A program made the position numbers and the translations under genes. Below, piece after piece: positions 52,290-60,083 of a DNA stretch of 64,000 nt (positions are counted from its first letter, which is position 1; each line of letters starts with the position of its first letter). Origin of the DNA: Bifidobacterium leontopitheci (lineage in GTDB: Bacteria; Actinomycetota; Actinomycetes; Actinomycetales; Bifidobacteriaceae). A model generated the notes under the pieces. It was not told the origin of the DNA. It made no database searches and was given only the letters and a program-made list of their open reading frames with translations. The DNA lies in the NCBI RefSeq assembly GCF_009193355.1, contig NZ_WBVT01000010.1:1-64000 (forward strand), written 5' to 3'.

Positions 52290-53699
52290 TCACACTTCAT
52301 CCCAATCTCCATCAGCCTGTGCCTTCGCTCGTTTCGCTTGCAGATCCGCTACCTGCCTATCCCGCTTCGCTACCTGCTCGGCCAGCCGCTTTTCGGAACA
52401 GCCCAGCTCCTGCATCATACCCAGCACGCTTTCCGCCTTCGGTAGGTCAGGCCAGACCGGCCCCGAAACCTGCTTGAACCTCACCGTATCGAAGTCGTCA
52501 TCCAGCATCACTTCCACCGTCGAGACTCGACGCTCCAAAACACGATCCCCATCATGGGCCAGATCCTCTTCCGAATACCAATCCCGCATAGGAGCATTGG
52601 ACGAAACGATCAACAACGAGAAAAGGGCATATTTGTCGTGATACCTCGCGCTGAGTTTCGTCCCCGGTCGCCCGTTGTACCATCTTGAAACATCTCCCAG
52701 CGGCGGTACCCAGCCACGACCGAAATCATCCCACACGACCGTGTCCTGACCGAGATAGTCATCGAACGGATGCTCACCCTGCGCTTCAAAGTATGGCCGT
52801 CCCCGACGCTTTGCGAGACAGCCAGCATACAACGTCTTTCCCACACCCGACTTCCCCACTAGGCATAGAATGTCCACGTCCCTCATACCGCTTTTCCATG
52901 CCCGATGCTTCATGCCAGCGGCAAATGCCCGATCCAAGTCCCTTGCGTAGGTGGTCAGCGACAGATCTTGAGCTATCAGCTCATCCGGATCCGTGCCTTC
53001 GAAAGCCTTTTCCCGTGCCTCATCACGAGCCACGAGGTCTTCCCTCTGCCCTTGCTTGCCTCCCATCACAAACCCGTCCGACATGTACGGGCCAGCGACT
53101 CGTGTAGTCTCCTTGCGGCAATACAGATCCGCGGCTTCCTTCTTCGACACCTTGCGACAATAGATGTCATACGGAAAGTACTTCAGGAACTTGGAGCCGT
53201 CTATCCGTGGCGTGTATACAACCATCTGTGCATGAGCATAGGGGGCTTTCCCATCTTCAGCGTTCGACCCAAGCTCGATCTGGAGTTCCCATTCCCAATC
53301 CTTGCCCCTATCGAGAATGGCCTTCAGCCTTGAAACAGCCTTTGTATACCGACGCTCATCATCCTCGGGGTATGCCTCATCCGCCCCTCCCAGCGTCCAT
53401 ACCGGGACAGTCAGAAAGAACGACTGACACTGACGGCCCAAATAGCGAGGATTTTCCTTGCCATCCAGATCCTTCTGCATCGAGATCGCGGCCTGAGATG
53501 CAGATGGACGAAACATCGCTTTGTCGCATACGCTACGGCATCCCTCGGCATATAGCCAGCGCCAGCCCAAGGACTCCGCATCATCGAAATCATCTTCCGG
53601 GCTATCCCACGGCACCGGGAATGCCGTATTGCCCCTACCGCGACCTTCCACGCGCTTCACAACGATTGATCCATCGTCCTGCCGGATATACTTCTTCAT
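52290..53699 (-). CDS. rep: Rolling-circle Rep with HUH nuclease and SF3 helicase (CRESS-like)
   Basis: The 469-residue product shows the full motif order of CRESS-DNA virus Rep proteins. Motif I is FFLTVP (94-99), motif II HAQ (156-158, of the H-x-Q kind) and motif III YCRK with Tyr 193. The helicase part has Walker A GKSGVGKT (282-289), Walker B VVWDDF (321-326) and motif C IVSSN (364-368). It should nick and join one strand at the origin and unwind DNA. AAAGG precedes the ATG at 53699. A second YCRK at Tyr 180 makes the nicking Tyr ambiguous. C-terminal residues 430-460 form a coiled coil. Confidence 0.87.
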   Translation of the reverse strand: MKKYIRQDDGSIVVKRVEGRGRGNTAFPVPWDSPEDDFDDAESLGWRWLYAEGCRSVCDKAMFRPSASQAAISMQKDLDGKENPRYLGRQCQSFFLTVPVWTLGGADEAYPEDDERRYTKAVSRLKAILDRGKDWEWELQIELGSNAEDGKAPYAHAQMVVYTPRIDGSKFLKYFPYDIYCRKVSKKEAADLYCRKETTRVAGPYMSDGFVMGGKQGQREDLVARDEAREKAFEGTDPDELIAQDLSLTTYARDLDRAFAAGMKHRAWKSGMRDVDILCLVGKSGVGKTLYAGCLAKRRGRPYFEAQGEHPFDDYLGQDTVVWDDFGRGWVPPLGDVSRWYNGRPGTKLSARYHDKYALFSLLIVSSNAPMRDWYSEEDLAHDGDRVLERRVSTVEVMLDDDFDTVRFKQVSGPVWPDLPKAESVLGMMQELGCSEKRLAEQVAKRDRQVADLQAKRAKAQADGDWDEV

Positions 53700-53723
53700 G
53701 TCAAACCTTTCTTGTTTGGTTGC

Positions 53724-53757
53724 CCCTCGGAGACCCAATCTCCGAGGGGCTTTTCTT
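53724..53757 (+). terminator. Hairpin in the rep leader, terminator on the plus strand
   Basis: CCCCTCGGAGA pairs with TCTCCGAGGGG and is followed by TTTTC on the plus strand only. Since rep is read from the minus strand, this could end an antisense transcript over the rep leader. Confidence 0.55.
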
Positions 53758-53785
53758 GTGTTGCCCAGTCCTATATCGAGGCCTC

Positions 53786-53957
53786 TTTGTGTATGAAGTT
53801 GAGCAAATGTGTATGAAGTTCAGGGCAAATGTGTATGAAGTTCCAATGCCCCGCGAGGCCTACTCCCACAAGGGTTTTCAGCATTTGTGTATGAAGTTGC
53901 CACGTAGCAAGGCCTTTCAGGCCAGCCGCCGCACGGCGGCGGCTCCGTGGCAACTTC
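53786..53957. repeat. Iterons and cruciform: candidate replication origin of element 2
   Basis: TGTGTATGAAGTT occurs four times in the same orientation (53788, 53808, 53830 and 53886). The last copy runs into GAAGTTGCCACG (53893-53904), which is inverted at 53946-53957. Between them lie two inner hairpins (AAGGCCTTTCAGGCC, and CCGCC...GGCGG near 53925-53942). Iterons beside a cruciform upstream of rep are the classic layout of a rolling-circle origin. Confidence 0.75.
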
Positions 53958-53974
53958 CACCCGGATCCATGTAG

Positions 53975-54163
53975 TCACTTCCCACGTTCCCGGGCAAAGG
54001 CCTGAGCCTCATCCAGCCGGTACAGCCACCGACCGCCGCGCTTGATGCACCAGCCATCGAAACGCCCCGCGACCCGCAGTTGCTTCACCCGCGACGGATC
54101 CCGGCCTAGAAGCCTCGCGAAGCTTGCCGCTGACAAGTACAGCACCCCGTCAATCTCATACAT
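53975..54163 (-). CDS. Small HTH protein, likely excisionase or regulator of element 2
   Basis: The 62-residue product reads MYEIDGVLYLSAASFARLLG, then RDPSRVKQLRVAGRFDGW and GRWLYRLDEAQAFARER: an excisionase-like winged helix. AAAGGAG lies about 10 nt before the ATG at 54163. It abuts the candidate origin. Confidence 0.7.
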   Translation of the reverse strand: MYEIDGVLYLSAASFARLLGRDPSRVKQLRVAGRFDGWCIKRGGRWLYRLDEAQAFARERGK

Positions 54164-54376
54164 CCCGTCGTTCTCCTTTCCAAGGACGAAGGCCGGACGT
54201 CGGCCCGACACCAGCCCAATCCCGAAAGACCAGCACAGCCCCGGCGTCGATGACCCGGCCCCTTCCAACTCATTCCCCCAATACGCGCGAACCGACACAG
54301 CGGGTCGCTCCACCTACGCGCGGGGATACGTACAGCACCACCAGCAGTGCCGTAGTCTCGTAGGTGTCCAGCCGAC
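54164..54376. other. Non-coding stretch in element 2
   Basis: I see no supported gene or strong repeat in these 213 bp. It separates the HTH gene from the small membrane protein gene. Confidence 0.5.
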
Positions 54377-54622
54377 TCACAAGCCGAAGGGTTTCTCCCG
54401 CCCCTCAGCCTCAAGCCGCTCGCGATCGGCCCAATACTTCTCGTTCTCCTTCTCAAGCCTTTTGGTCTTCTCAGACTCGGCCATGCAAGCCCATACAACG
54501 ACGGCCAGAACAAGAAGCGCTATCAGGCCCAGCACCCAACCCGGGACAGGCACCGTGACCCACGTCGTCCACCACGACGCATCGGACCAACGCGGGTGCG
54601 TCAGCCACTCACCGATACTCAT
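54377..54622 (-). CDS. Small single-pass membrane protein, element 2
   Basis: The 81-residue product begins MSIGEWLTHPRW, has one membrane segment (about 26-48) and a charged coiled-coil tail (SEKTKRLEKENEKYWADRERL). It overlaps the preceding gene by 14 bp. Function unknown; the shape resembles small phage or plasmid envelope proteins. Confidence 0.6.
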   Translation of the reverse strand: MSIGEWLTHPRWSDASWWTTWVTVPVPGWVLGLIALLVLAVVVWACMAESEKTKRLEKENEKYWADRERLEAEGREKPFGL

Positions 54623-54950
54623 TGCCGTTCTCCTCTCCGAAGCTCATGCGACGCCGGGGCTTGCGCAGTACTTGCCCGGTAGGCCTTTCTCCACTGCTCG
54701 AAACCAGCTCTGGTGAATCGAGCATCACCGACTCCAACCCGTTCGGGTTCCCCTGAGGCATCCGTTCCCGGCGCTGAGGGGCTTCTTGCTCCTCCTGGCC
54801 GTTCACGTACCCCTCGACCAGCCAGATCATCAACTCCGTCAGCGTCTCGAACCGACGCCCCCGGCCTATGTCCCGATACAGCTCGTCCTTCAGGGACGAG
54901 TCCACCCAGAACTTGACGGCTTCCTTTCCGTCCTGCCTTGGTTTTCCCAT
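54609..54950 (-). CDS. Ribbon-helix-helix-like protein, element 2
   Basis: The 113-residue product has an N-terminal pattern AVKFWVDSSLKDELYRDIG followed by a helix FETLTELMIWLVEGYV, as in ribbon-helix-helix DNA binders. A disordered tail follows. AGGAAG precedes the ATG at 54950. It might control copy number or act as a repressor. Confidence 0.62.
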   Translation of the reverse strand: MGKPRQDGKEAVKFWVDSSLKDELYRDIGRGRRFETLTELMIWLVEGYVNGQEEQEAPQRRERMPQGNPNGLESVMLDSPELVSSSGERPTGQVLRKPRRRMSFGEENGNEYR

Positions 54951-55026
54951 GGCACTTCCTTTCCACAACGACACCGACCAACGCGGCTATCGCACCGCAC
55001 ACGAACCCGACCAGAAACAGCGTCAT
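54619..55026 (-). CDS. Possible overlapping small membrane protein
   Basis: An ATG at 55026 overlaps the previous stop by ATGA and starts with a clear membrane segment (MTLFLVGFVCGAIAALVGVV). The frame then runs 135 codons, overlapping the ribbon-helix-helix gene in another frame. The first 25 codons look genuine; the rest looks like a shadow. The true product may be the result of an overlap or an undetected frameshift. Confidence 0.35.
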   Translation of the reverse strand: MTLFLVGFVCGAIAALVGVVVERKCHGKTKAGRKGSRQVLGGLVPEGRAVSGHRPGASVRDADGVDDLAGRGVRERPGGARSPSAPGTDASGEPERVGVGDARFTRAGFEQWRKAYRASTAQAPASHELRRGERQ

Positions 55027-55307
55027 TCCTCGATCTCCACATCTTCCAGTCGCGCTCCGCGCTCCTCCTTCAATTGCTCCACGGCGTTCAATACCCCCAC
55101 CGGTTCGAACAGCCCCTGAAACGCATCCTCGGAAACCGTCCGCTCGATGTACGAGCCATCGGCCTGATAGGAACGAGAAACAATCCCCTTCCGATCGGCC
55201 CATTCAACGAACTCGGACACCGAAACGCCAGTGCCTTTGAGGCAGACGGCCAGCGGGTAGATCTTGTTCACATCGAACGGCAAAGCAACATACTCGACCA
55301 TTTTCAT
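55023..55307 (-). CDS. Hypothetical protein, element 2
   Basis: The 94-residue acidic, helical product begins MKMVEYVALPFDVNKIY. AAAGG precedes the ATG. No family recognised. A GC-rich hairpin of the GGGGC...GCCCC type lies in the gap before it. Confidence 0.6.
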   Translation of the reverse strand: MKMVEYVALPFDVNKIYPLAVCLKGTGVSVSEFVEWADRKGIVSRSYQADGSYIERTVSEDAFQGLFEPVGVLNAVEQLKEERGARLEDVEIEE

Positions 55308-55361
55308 AGCCTTTCCCCTACGAGAAGGGGCCAGCCTCAGCCAGCCCCCTCCCTTGCCTCA

Positions 55362-55775
55362 TCACTTGCCCTGCGGCCTCTGGGCCGGAACGAGGCCATC
55401 CACCAACACCGTGCAGTTCAAATAGCCCTTGTAGACCGAGAACGTCACCGTGACGTTCCCTTCAGGCACGAAGTCGGTACGCCGGGGGATTGTCATCGGC
55501 TGACGCACCCGCACCTTGACGCTCAGCACCTGTCGCTCGTATTCACCGGTGGTCGGATCCAACGCGGACGCTTCCAAGCCGCGAGCCTCATACGCGGGTG
55601 CCCCATCGAAAAGCTTCTTCTTCTGCGTGGCCTCTCCGTTCTCCCACTCCACAACGGGGCTGGTGGCCTCCACACGGTTGTTGGATGAGAAACGCCATCC
55701 GAAGATCTGCTCGAACTGCTCAGCAGTGAGGGTCAGCTTGCCGGGGTACACCACGGCGGAAACAGCATCAGACAT
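55362..55775 (-). CDS. Hypothetical beta-rich protein, element 2
   Basis: The 137-residue product is predicted to be mostly beta strands (LSVKVRVRQPMTIPRRTDF, VTVTFSVYKGYLNCTVLVDG). A single-stranded DNA-binding OB fold would fit a rolling-circle element, but no signature proves it. AGAAAGG precedes the ATG at 55775. It is the first gene of the leftward operon. Confidence 0.55.
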   Translation of the reverse strand: MSDAVSAVVYPGKLTLTAEQFEQIFGWRFSSNNRVEATSPVVEWENGEATQKKKLFDGAPAYEARGLEASALDPTTGEYERQVLSVKVRVRQPMTIPRRTDFVPEGNVTVTFSVYKGYLNCTVLVDGLVPAQRPQGK

Positions 55776-55827
55776 GTCAGAACCTTTCTGTCTACCTACT
55801 CACGGGCCTTTCCCGTGCGTCACTATC

Positions 55828-55839
55828 CCTATATCGAGG
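55828..55839 (-). promoter_or_regulatory. Shared promoter-like motif of element 2
   Basis: CCTATATCGAGG occurs here and again at 53770-53781, in each case upstream of a leftward gene (the first operon gene and rep). On the minus strand it supplies a TATAGG hexamer that may be the -10. Confidence 0.5.
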
Positions 55840-55913
55840 AGAGCAAAACCCGGAAAACCCCGGTACAACGAGGAAAACGCGAAAAACCGCCTTCCGACGA
55901 ACGGATTTGAAAA

Positions 55914-55955
55914 GTGTGAGATACATCACACTCGAAAAATGTGAGCTACGTCACA
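55914..55955. promoter_or_regulatory. Two TGTGA-N6-TCACA operator-like palindromes
   Basis: GTGTGAGATACATCACAC (55914-55931) and TGTGAGCTACGTCACA (55940-55955) sit in tandem between the element 2 operon promoter and attR. The half-site form is like that bound by CRP/FNR-type regulators, though no such gene is in the element. Confidence 0.6.
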
Positions 55956-56016
55956 CAATGGCAAATGCTGGGATAGGTACGCGCACGGCGCTATACTGGA
56001 ACCGACAACAAGAAAA

Positions 56017-56037
56017 TGTGTCATTGATTGTGTCATT
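56017..56037 (+). repeat. attR of element 2
   Basis: Identical to 50453-50473. It lies 56 bp upstream of the fucO start, so integration separated fucO from its original upstream region. Confidence 0.85.
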
Positions 56038-56092
56038 TGGAACGAGCCAAGCGATGCAAACCCCAACAATGACAAGGCAAAGGAGCATATAT

Positions 56093-57244
56093 ATGGTCTA
56101 TCGCATGATCTTCAACCAGACCGCGTATTTCGGCCGCGGCGCCATCAAGGAGATTCCGACCGTCGCCAAGTCCCACGGCTTCACCAAGGCGTTCATCGTC
56201 ACCGATCCGATCCTGCTGAAGACGGGAACCGTCAAGAAGGTCACCGACGTGCTCGACGAGGCCGGCATGCCGTACGAGGTCTTCGACAACGTCAAGCCGA
56301 ACCCGCCGGTCGAGTGCATCCAGGACGGCGTCAAGAAGTTCGCCGAGGCCGGCGCCGACTTCCTCATCGGCCTGGGCGGCGGCTCCCCGCAGGACACCTG
56401 CAAGGGCATCGGCATCATCACCGCGAACCCTGAGTTCTCCGACGTGCTGAGCCTTGAGGGCGTGGCCGACACGAAGAACCCGTCCGTGCCGATCTTCGGC
56501 GTGCCCACCACCGCCGGCACCGCCTCCGAGACCACCATCAACTACGTCATCACCGATACGCCGAACAAGCGCAAGTTCGTGGCCGTCGACCCGCACGACA
56601 TCCCGATCGTCGCCTTCGTCGACCCCGACCTGACCGACACCATGCCGCGCGGCCTCAAGGTCGCCACCGGTCTCGACGCGCTCACCCACGCGATCGAAGG
56701 CTACATCACTCCGGGCGCCTGGGCGCTGTCCGACTGCCTGAGCATGCAGACCATCCGCATGATCGCCAAGAACCTCGCCAAGTCCGCCGACGGCGACATC
56801 CCCGCCGGCGAGCAGATGGCCTACGCCAGCTACATCACCGGCATGGCCTACTCCAACGTCGGCCTCGGTCTGGTGCACGGCATGGCCCACCCGCTGGGCG
56901 GCCGTCTGGGCGTGGCGCACGGCGTCGCCAACGGCATCCTGCTGGCCCCGGTCATGGAGTACAACAAGGACTACACGGGCGAGAAGTACCGTGACATCGC
57001 CGACGCGTTCGGCGTCGAGGACGCCTACACCGGCGACCTCGAGAAGGTGCGCGAGGAGGCCGTGCAGGCCGTCCACAAGCTGACCGTGGACCTCGGCAAC
57101 CCGACCAAGATCAGCGAAGTCGGCGCCACCGAGGCCGACCTCGCCCCGCTCGCGCACGACGCCTTCCGCGACGTGTGCACGCCGGGCAACCCGCGCAAGC
57201 CCACCGAGGAGGACATCCTCGCCATCTACACCTCGCTGATGTGA
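56093..57244 (+). CDS. fucO: Lactaldehyde reductase, iron-dependent alcohol dehydrogenase
   Basis: It reduces L-lactaldehyde to 1,2-propanediol, as in fucose use. The 383-residue product is a group III Fe-ADH: GLGGGSPQDTCKGIGI binds the dinucleotide, and HAIEGYITPGA plus GLVHGMAHPLGG contribute the metal ligands. AAAGGAG precedes the ATG at 56093. Since mucin supplies fucose, this fits the lifestyle suggested by the GH89 gene. TATACT (55992-55997) inside element 2 could serve as a new promoter. Confidence 0.93.
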   Translation: MVYRMIFNQTAYFGRGAIKEIPTVAKSHGFTKAFIVTDPILLKTGTVKKVTDVLDEAGMPYEVFDNVKPNPPVECIQDGVKKFAEAGADFLIGLGGGSPQDTCKGIGIITANPEFSDVLSLEGVADTKNPSVPIFGVPTTAGTASETTINYVITDTPNKRKFVAVDPHDIPIVAFVDPDLTDTMPRGLKVATGLDALTHAIEGYITPGAWALSDCLSMQTIRMIAKNLAKSADGDIPAGEQMAYASYITGMAYSNVGLGLVHGMAHPLGGRLGVAHGVANGILLAPVMEYNKDYTGEKYRDIADAFGVEDAYTGDLEKVREEAVQAVHKLTVDLGNPTKISEVGATEADLAPLAHDAFRDVCTPGNPRKPTEEDILAIYTSLM

Positions 57245-57268
57245 TCGTCGGGATGCGACGGTAACAGA

Positions 57269-57335
57269 CCGGTATGAACGACTGCGGGCCGGAACCCCAT
57301 CTGGTAGGGTTCCGGCCCGCAGTCGTTCATACCGG
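57269..57335 (+). terminator. 29-bp perfect hairpin after fucO
   Basis: Arms 57269-57297 and 57307-57335 are perfect inverted copies with a 9-nt loop, followed by GTTTTGC. It lies between convergent genes and should stop transcription from both sides. Confidence 0.85.
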
Positions 57336-57373
57336 GTTTTGCGCCACGCCTAGCCGTCACGGCATCGCGCGCG

Positions 57374-58252
57374 TCACAGACTCGCGAAATCCTTCTTCGC
57401 CAGCTTGATCTGCTCGCTGAACCAGATCTGCTCGGCCGGGTTCACGTCCTTGGCGGCCAGATACTTCTGATACACCGGGTACAGCGCGTGCAGCCATGGG
57501 TACATTGCGTACAACCGCCGCTCGGTGTGATGCTCCCGCCAATGGTCCGGATGCGCGTCGAACGTGTTCTTGAACCGCTGCATGTACCGGTGGAACGACT
57601 TGAACGACGTGTCCATGCGCCGGGCCGAGATGCCGCAGATCATGCGCTGCGAATACACGGTCTTGAACCCGTGGCTGAGCAGGTGCAGCGAGACGTCGAT
57701 GTCCTCGTGCATCACGTCCTCCTTGTCGCGGCACACCTCGCCGGCGATCGCATGCCATGCGGTGGCGCGCACCGCCATGTTCGAGCCGAACAGCAGCACC
57801 TGGTCGTCGTCGGCGCGGTACGTGTGGCGGCGGATCCAGTCGTCGCCGGTCAGGCCGGCCTTCTTGCCGGGCATGTCATAGTAGACGACCGGTCCGGTGG
57901 CGCCCATGGCCTGCGGGTCCTCGGTGAAGATGCCGGCGACGATCTCCACCCAGTCGGGCTTGAGCATGCAGTCGGCGTCCACACGGCCCAGCACGTCGCC
58001 GGTCGCCGCGTTCAGGCCGAAGTTGCGCGTGGGGATGAGACCCTGCTCGTCGTTCTGGTGCAGCAGCGTGACGGGGGCCTCGGGGTGCTCGCGCTGGAAC
58101 TGCTCGACGATCTCGCAGGTGCGGTCGGTCGACTTGTTGTCGACGACGATCACCTCGTGTGGTGCTACGGTCTGGCGCGTCGCGTTCATCAGGCAGTCGG
58201 CGATGCGCTCCTCTTCATTCCATGCGGGGATGATTATCGAAACGTTGAGCAT
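57374..58252 (-). CDS. Family 2 glycosyltransferase
   Basis: The 292-residue product has a GT-A fold: SIIIPAWNEEERIADCL, then VVDNKSTDRT, the DxD motif in GRVDADCML, and the acceptor-side EDIDVSLHLLSHGF. There is no membrane segment. The frame extends upstream to 59002, but the fold begins at 58252. TATTCT on the minus strand (58259-58264) lies 6 nt before the ATG, so the transcript may be leaderless. Sugar and acceptor unknown. Confidence 0.85.
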   Translation of the reverse strand: MLNVSIIIPAWNEEERIADCLMNATRQTVAPHEVIVVDNKSTDRTCEIVEQFQREHPEAPVTLLHQNDEQGLIPTRNFGLNAATGDVLGRVDADCMLKPDWVEIVAGIFTEDPQAMGATGPVVYYDMPGKKAGLTGDDWIRRHTYRADDDQVLLFGSNMAVRATAWHAIAGEVCRDKEDVMHEDIDVSLHLLSHGFKTVYSQRMICGISARRMDTSFKSFHRYMQRFKNTFDAHPDHWREHHTERRLYAMYPWLHALYPVYQKYLAAKDVNPAEQIWFSEQIKLAKKDFASL

Positions 58253-58448
58253 ATCTACAGAATAAGTGGCTGGGCGTACACGCGGCAGCACGCCGGCTGT
58301 GCGCTGGTGCGCGCCTGCCGCTGCGGGGTGCGTCCGGTGCGGCGGACGCGGCCCACCTTCGCGCCGGCCCATGCGCTGCACCCTCGCGCCGGCATCCGGC
58401 CCGGCGCTCCCGGTACCGTGGCCACAAGGCTGGTTACAATGGGGAATC

Positions 58449-60083
58449 ATGAGCGAAACGGATGATCGCAAACTTGATCTGGCGTCGGTGTTCCCCGCGA
58501 AGGGCGACCCCCGGCGCCCGCCGGACTGGTGGGGACGCGCGCTGCTGTATGCGGTGATCGCGGTGTACGGAGCGTACTTCGTGTGGCAGTCGTGGGGCAA
58601 GGTCTCCACGATCGTGCTGGACGTCGTCATCTCCATGTTCATCGCGCTCGCCGTCGAACCGCTGGTGCTCTCGCTGGTACGCCACGGCTGGAAGCGCGGC
58701 GTCGCCTCCGCGGTGTGCCTGATCGGCCTGGTGATCATCATCGTCGCGTTGCTCGCACTGTTCGGCAACATGTTCGTGCAGCAGCTGATCTCCATGGTCA
58801 GCGGCCTGCCGACGCTGTACACGCAGATCGTCGAGGCCGTCAAGGAGAACTTCTCGGTCGACATGCCGCGCATCGAAAGCCTCGGCTCCGAACTCATGAA
58901 GTACCTGCAGACCTCGGGCGCGGGACTCGCGAACCAGGCGCTGACCACCACGATGGGCGTGTTCAACTTCCTGCTCGACCTGCTCACCGTCATGATGGTC
59001 ACCTACTACATCTCCGCGGCGGGCCCGAAGATGCGACGCAGCCTGTGCCAGTGGCTCGGCCCGAACACGCAGCGTCGCTTCCTGCTCGGCTGGACGGTCG
59101 CCCAGGAGCAGATCTCCGGATTCCTGTTCTCCCGGTCGATCCTCGCCGCCATCAACGCGCTGTGCACCGGCATCTTCCTGGAGATCATCCACGTGCCGTA
59201 CGTGCTGCCGCTCGCGCTGTTCTGCGGCATCGTCTCGCAGTTCATCCCCACGGTCGGCACGTACATCGGCGGCGCGCTGCCCGTCCTGTTCGCGTGGGGG
59301 TCGAACGGCATCTGGTATGCGGCCGGCGTGCTCGTGTTCATCATCGTCTACCAGCAGGTCGAGAACCTGATCCTCTCGCCGAAGATCTCGCAGCGGACCA
59401 TGGACCTGAACCCGTGCATCGCCTTCCTTGCGGTGCTGGTCATGGGCGCCGTGTTCGGCGCGCTCGGCGCATTCCTCGCGCTGCCGGTGACCGCCAGCCT
59501 GCAGGCCATCTTCAAGGTGTACACGAAGCGCTACGAGCTGGTGGAGTCGCCGCTGATGAGCGACCCGGTGCCGGTGAAGAAGTCGAAGGTGGTCGAGAGC
59601 GCCGAGGCGTTCAGCGAGCATGTCATCAAGCCGGTGAGCGACCACATGCCGCGCACGGTCAAGGGTGCGAGCCGTTACGTGCCGATCAGCGACGAGCTGC
59701 GGCAGCTGCGCGACGAGATCTACGAGATCGACGAGCCGAACGGCATCGACATCGAGGAGTCGACCACGGTCGCCATCCCCAAGGACGTGCTCTCCCGCAA
59801 CGCGAAGTCGTCCGCGCTCGCCGCACGCCGGCATCGTCACGACGGCCATGGCAGCGCCGGTACCGCTCACCTGAGCGGCGTCGCCGACGAGCCGGAACCG
59901 GACGGCCGGACGATGTCCGCAGATGAGACGACGTCTGCACATAAGACAACGTCCGCGGCGGACGGCGAAACCGCTCGCGAGACGGCCGCCGCCAAGCCGA
60001 CGACCGACTCCGCGACCGCCGACGACAGCAAGCCGGCACCCCGCAAGCCGGCACCCGACAACCCGAGAAGCAGGTGGCGCTGA
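58449..60083 (+). CDS. AI-2E/PerM family membrane protein
   Basis: The 544-residue product has about eight membrane segments in the first 370 residues. It carries the family motifs near PYVLPLALFCGIVSQFIPTVGTYIGG and the QVENLILSPKI segment. A long charged, Thr/Ala-rich cytoplasmic tail (about 375-544) follows. Members export autoinducer-like or other solutes, or act as ion antiporters. TACAAT (58435-58440) lies 8 nt before the ATG. The stop overlaps the next start (TGATG). Confidence 0.82.
   Translation: MSETDDRKLDLASVFPAKGDPRRPPDWWGRALLYAVIAVYGAYFVWQSWGKVSTIVLDVVISMFIALAVEPLVLSLVRHGWKRGVASAVCLIGLVIIIVALLALFGNMFVQQLISMVSGLPTLYTQIVEAVKENFSVDMPRIESLGSELMKYLQTSGAGLANQALTTTMGVFNFLLDLLTVMMVTYYISAAGPKMRRSLCQWLGPNTQRRFLLGWTVAQEQISGFLFSRSILAAINALCTGIFLEIIHVPYVLPLALFCGIVSQFIPTVGTYIGGALPVLFAWGSNGIWYAAGVLVFIIVYQQVENLILSPKISQRTMDLNPCIAFLAVLVMGAVFGALGAFLALPVTASLQAIFKVYTKRYELVESPLMSDPVPVKKSKVVESAEAFSEHVIKPVSDHMPRTVKGASRYVPISDELRQLRDEIYEIDEPNGIDIEESTTVAIPKDVLSRNAKSSALAARRHRHDGHGSAGTAHLSGVADEPEPDGRTMSADETTSAHKTTSAADGETARETAAAKPTTDSATADDSKPAPRKPAPDNPRSRWR

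Larger units (their letters stand above)
50453..56037. mobile_element. Element 2: integrated replicon with CRESS-virus-like Rep
   Basis: The element lies between 21-bp perfect direct repeats made of two TGTGTCATT copies separated by GAT (50453-50473 and 56017-56037). It encodes a rightward tyrosine integrase at the left end. All other genes are leftward: Rep, an HTH protein and several small proteins. It carries no capsid, Zot-like ATPase or relaxase gene that I recognise, so it looks like an integrated rolling-circle plasmid. Bifidobacterial plasmids with nanovirus/circovirus-like Rep proteins are known (for example p4M and the pCRESS groups). Confidence 0.85.

Noticed and set aside
50453..56037. 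Inovirus-like filamentous prophage
   Set aside because: Small membrane proteins and a rolling-circle Rep are present, but there is no Zot/pI-type ATPase or adsorption protein.
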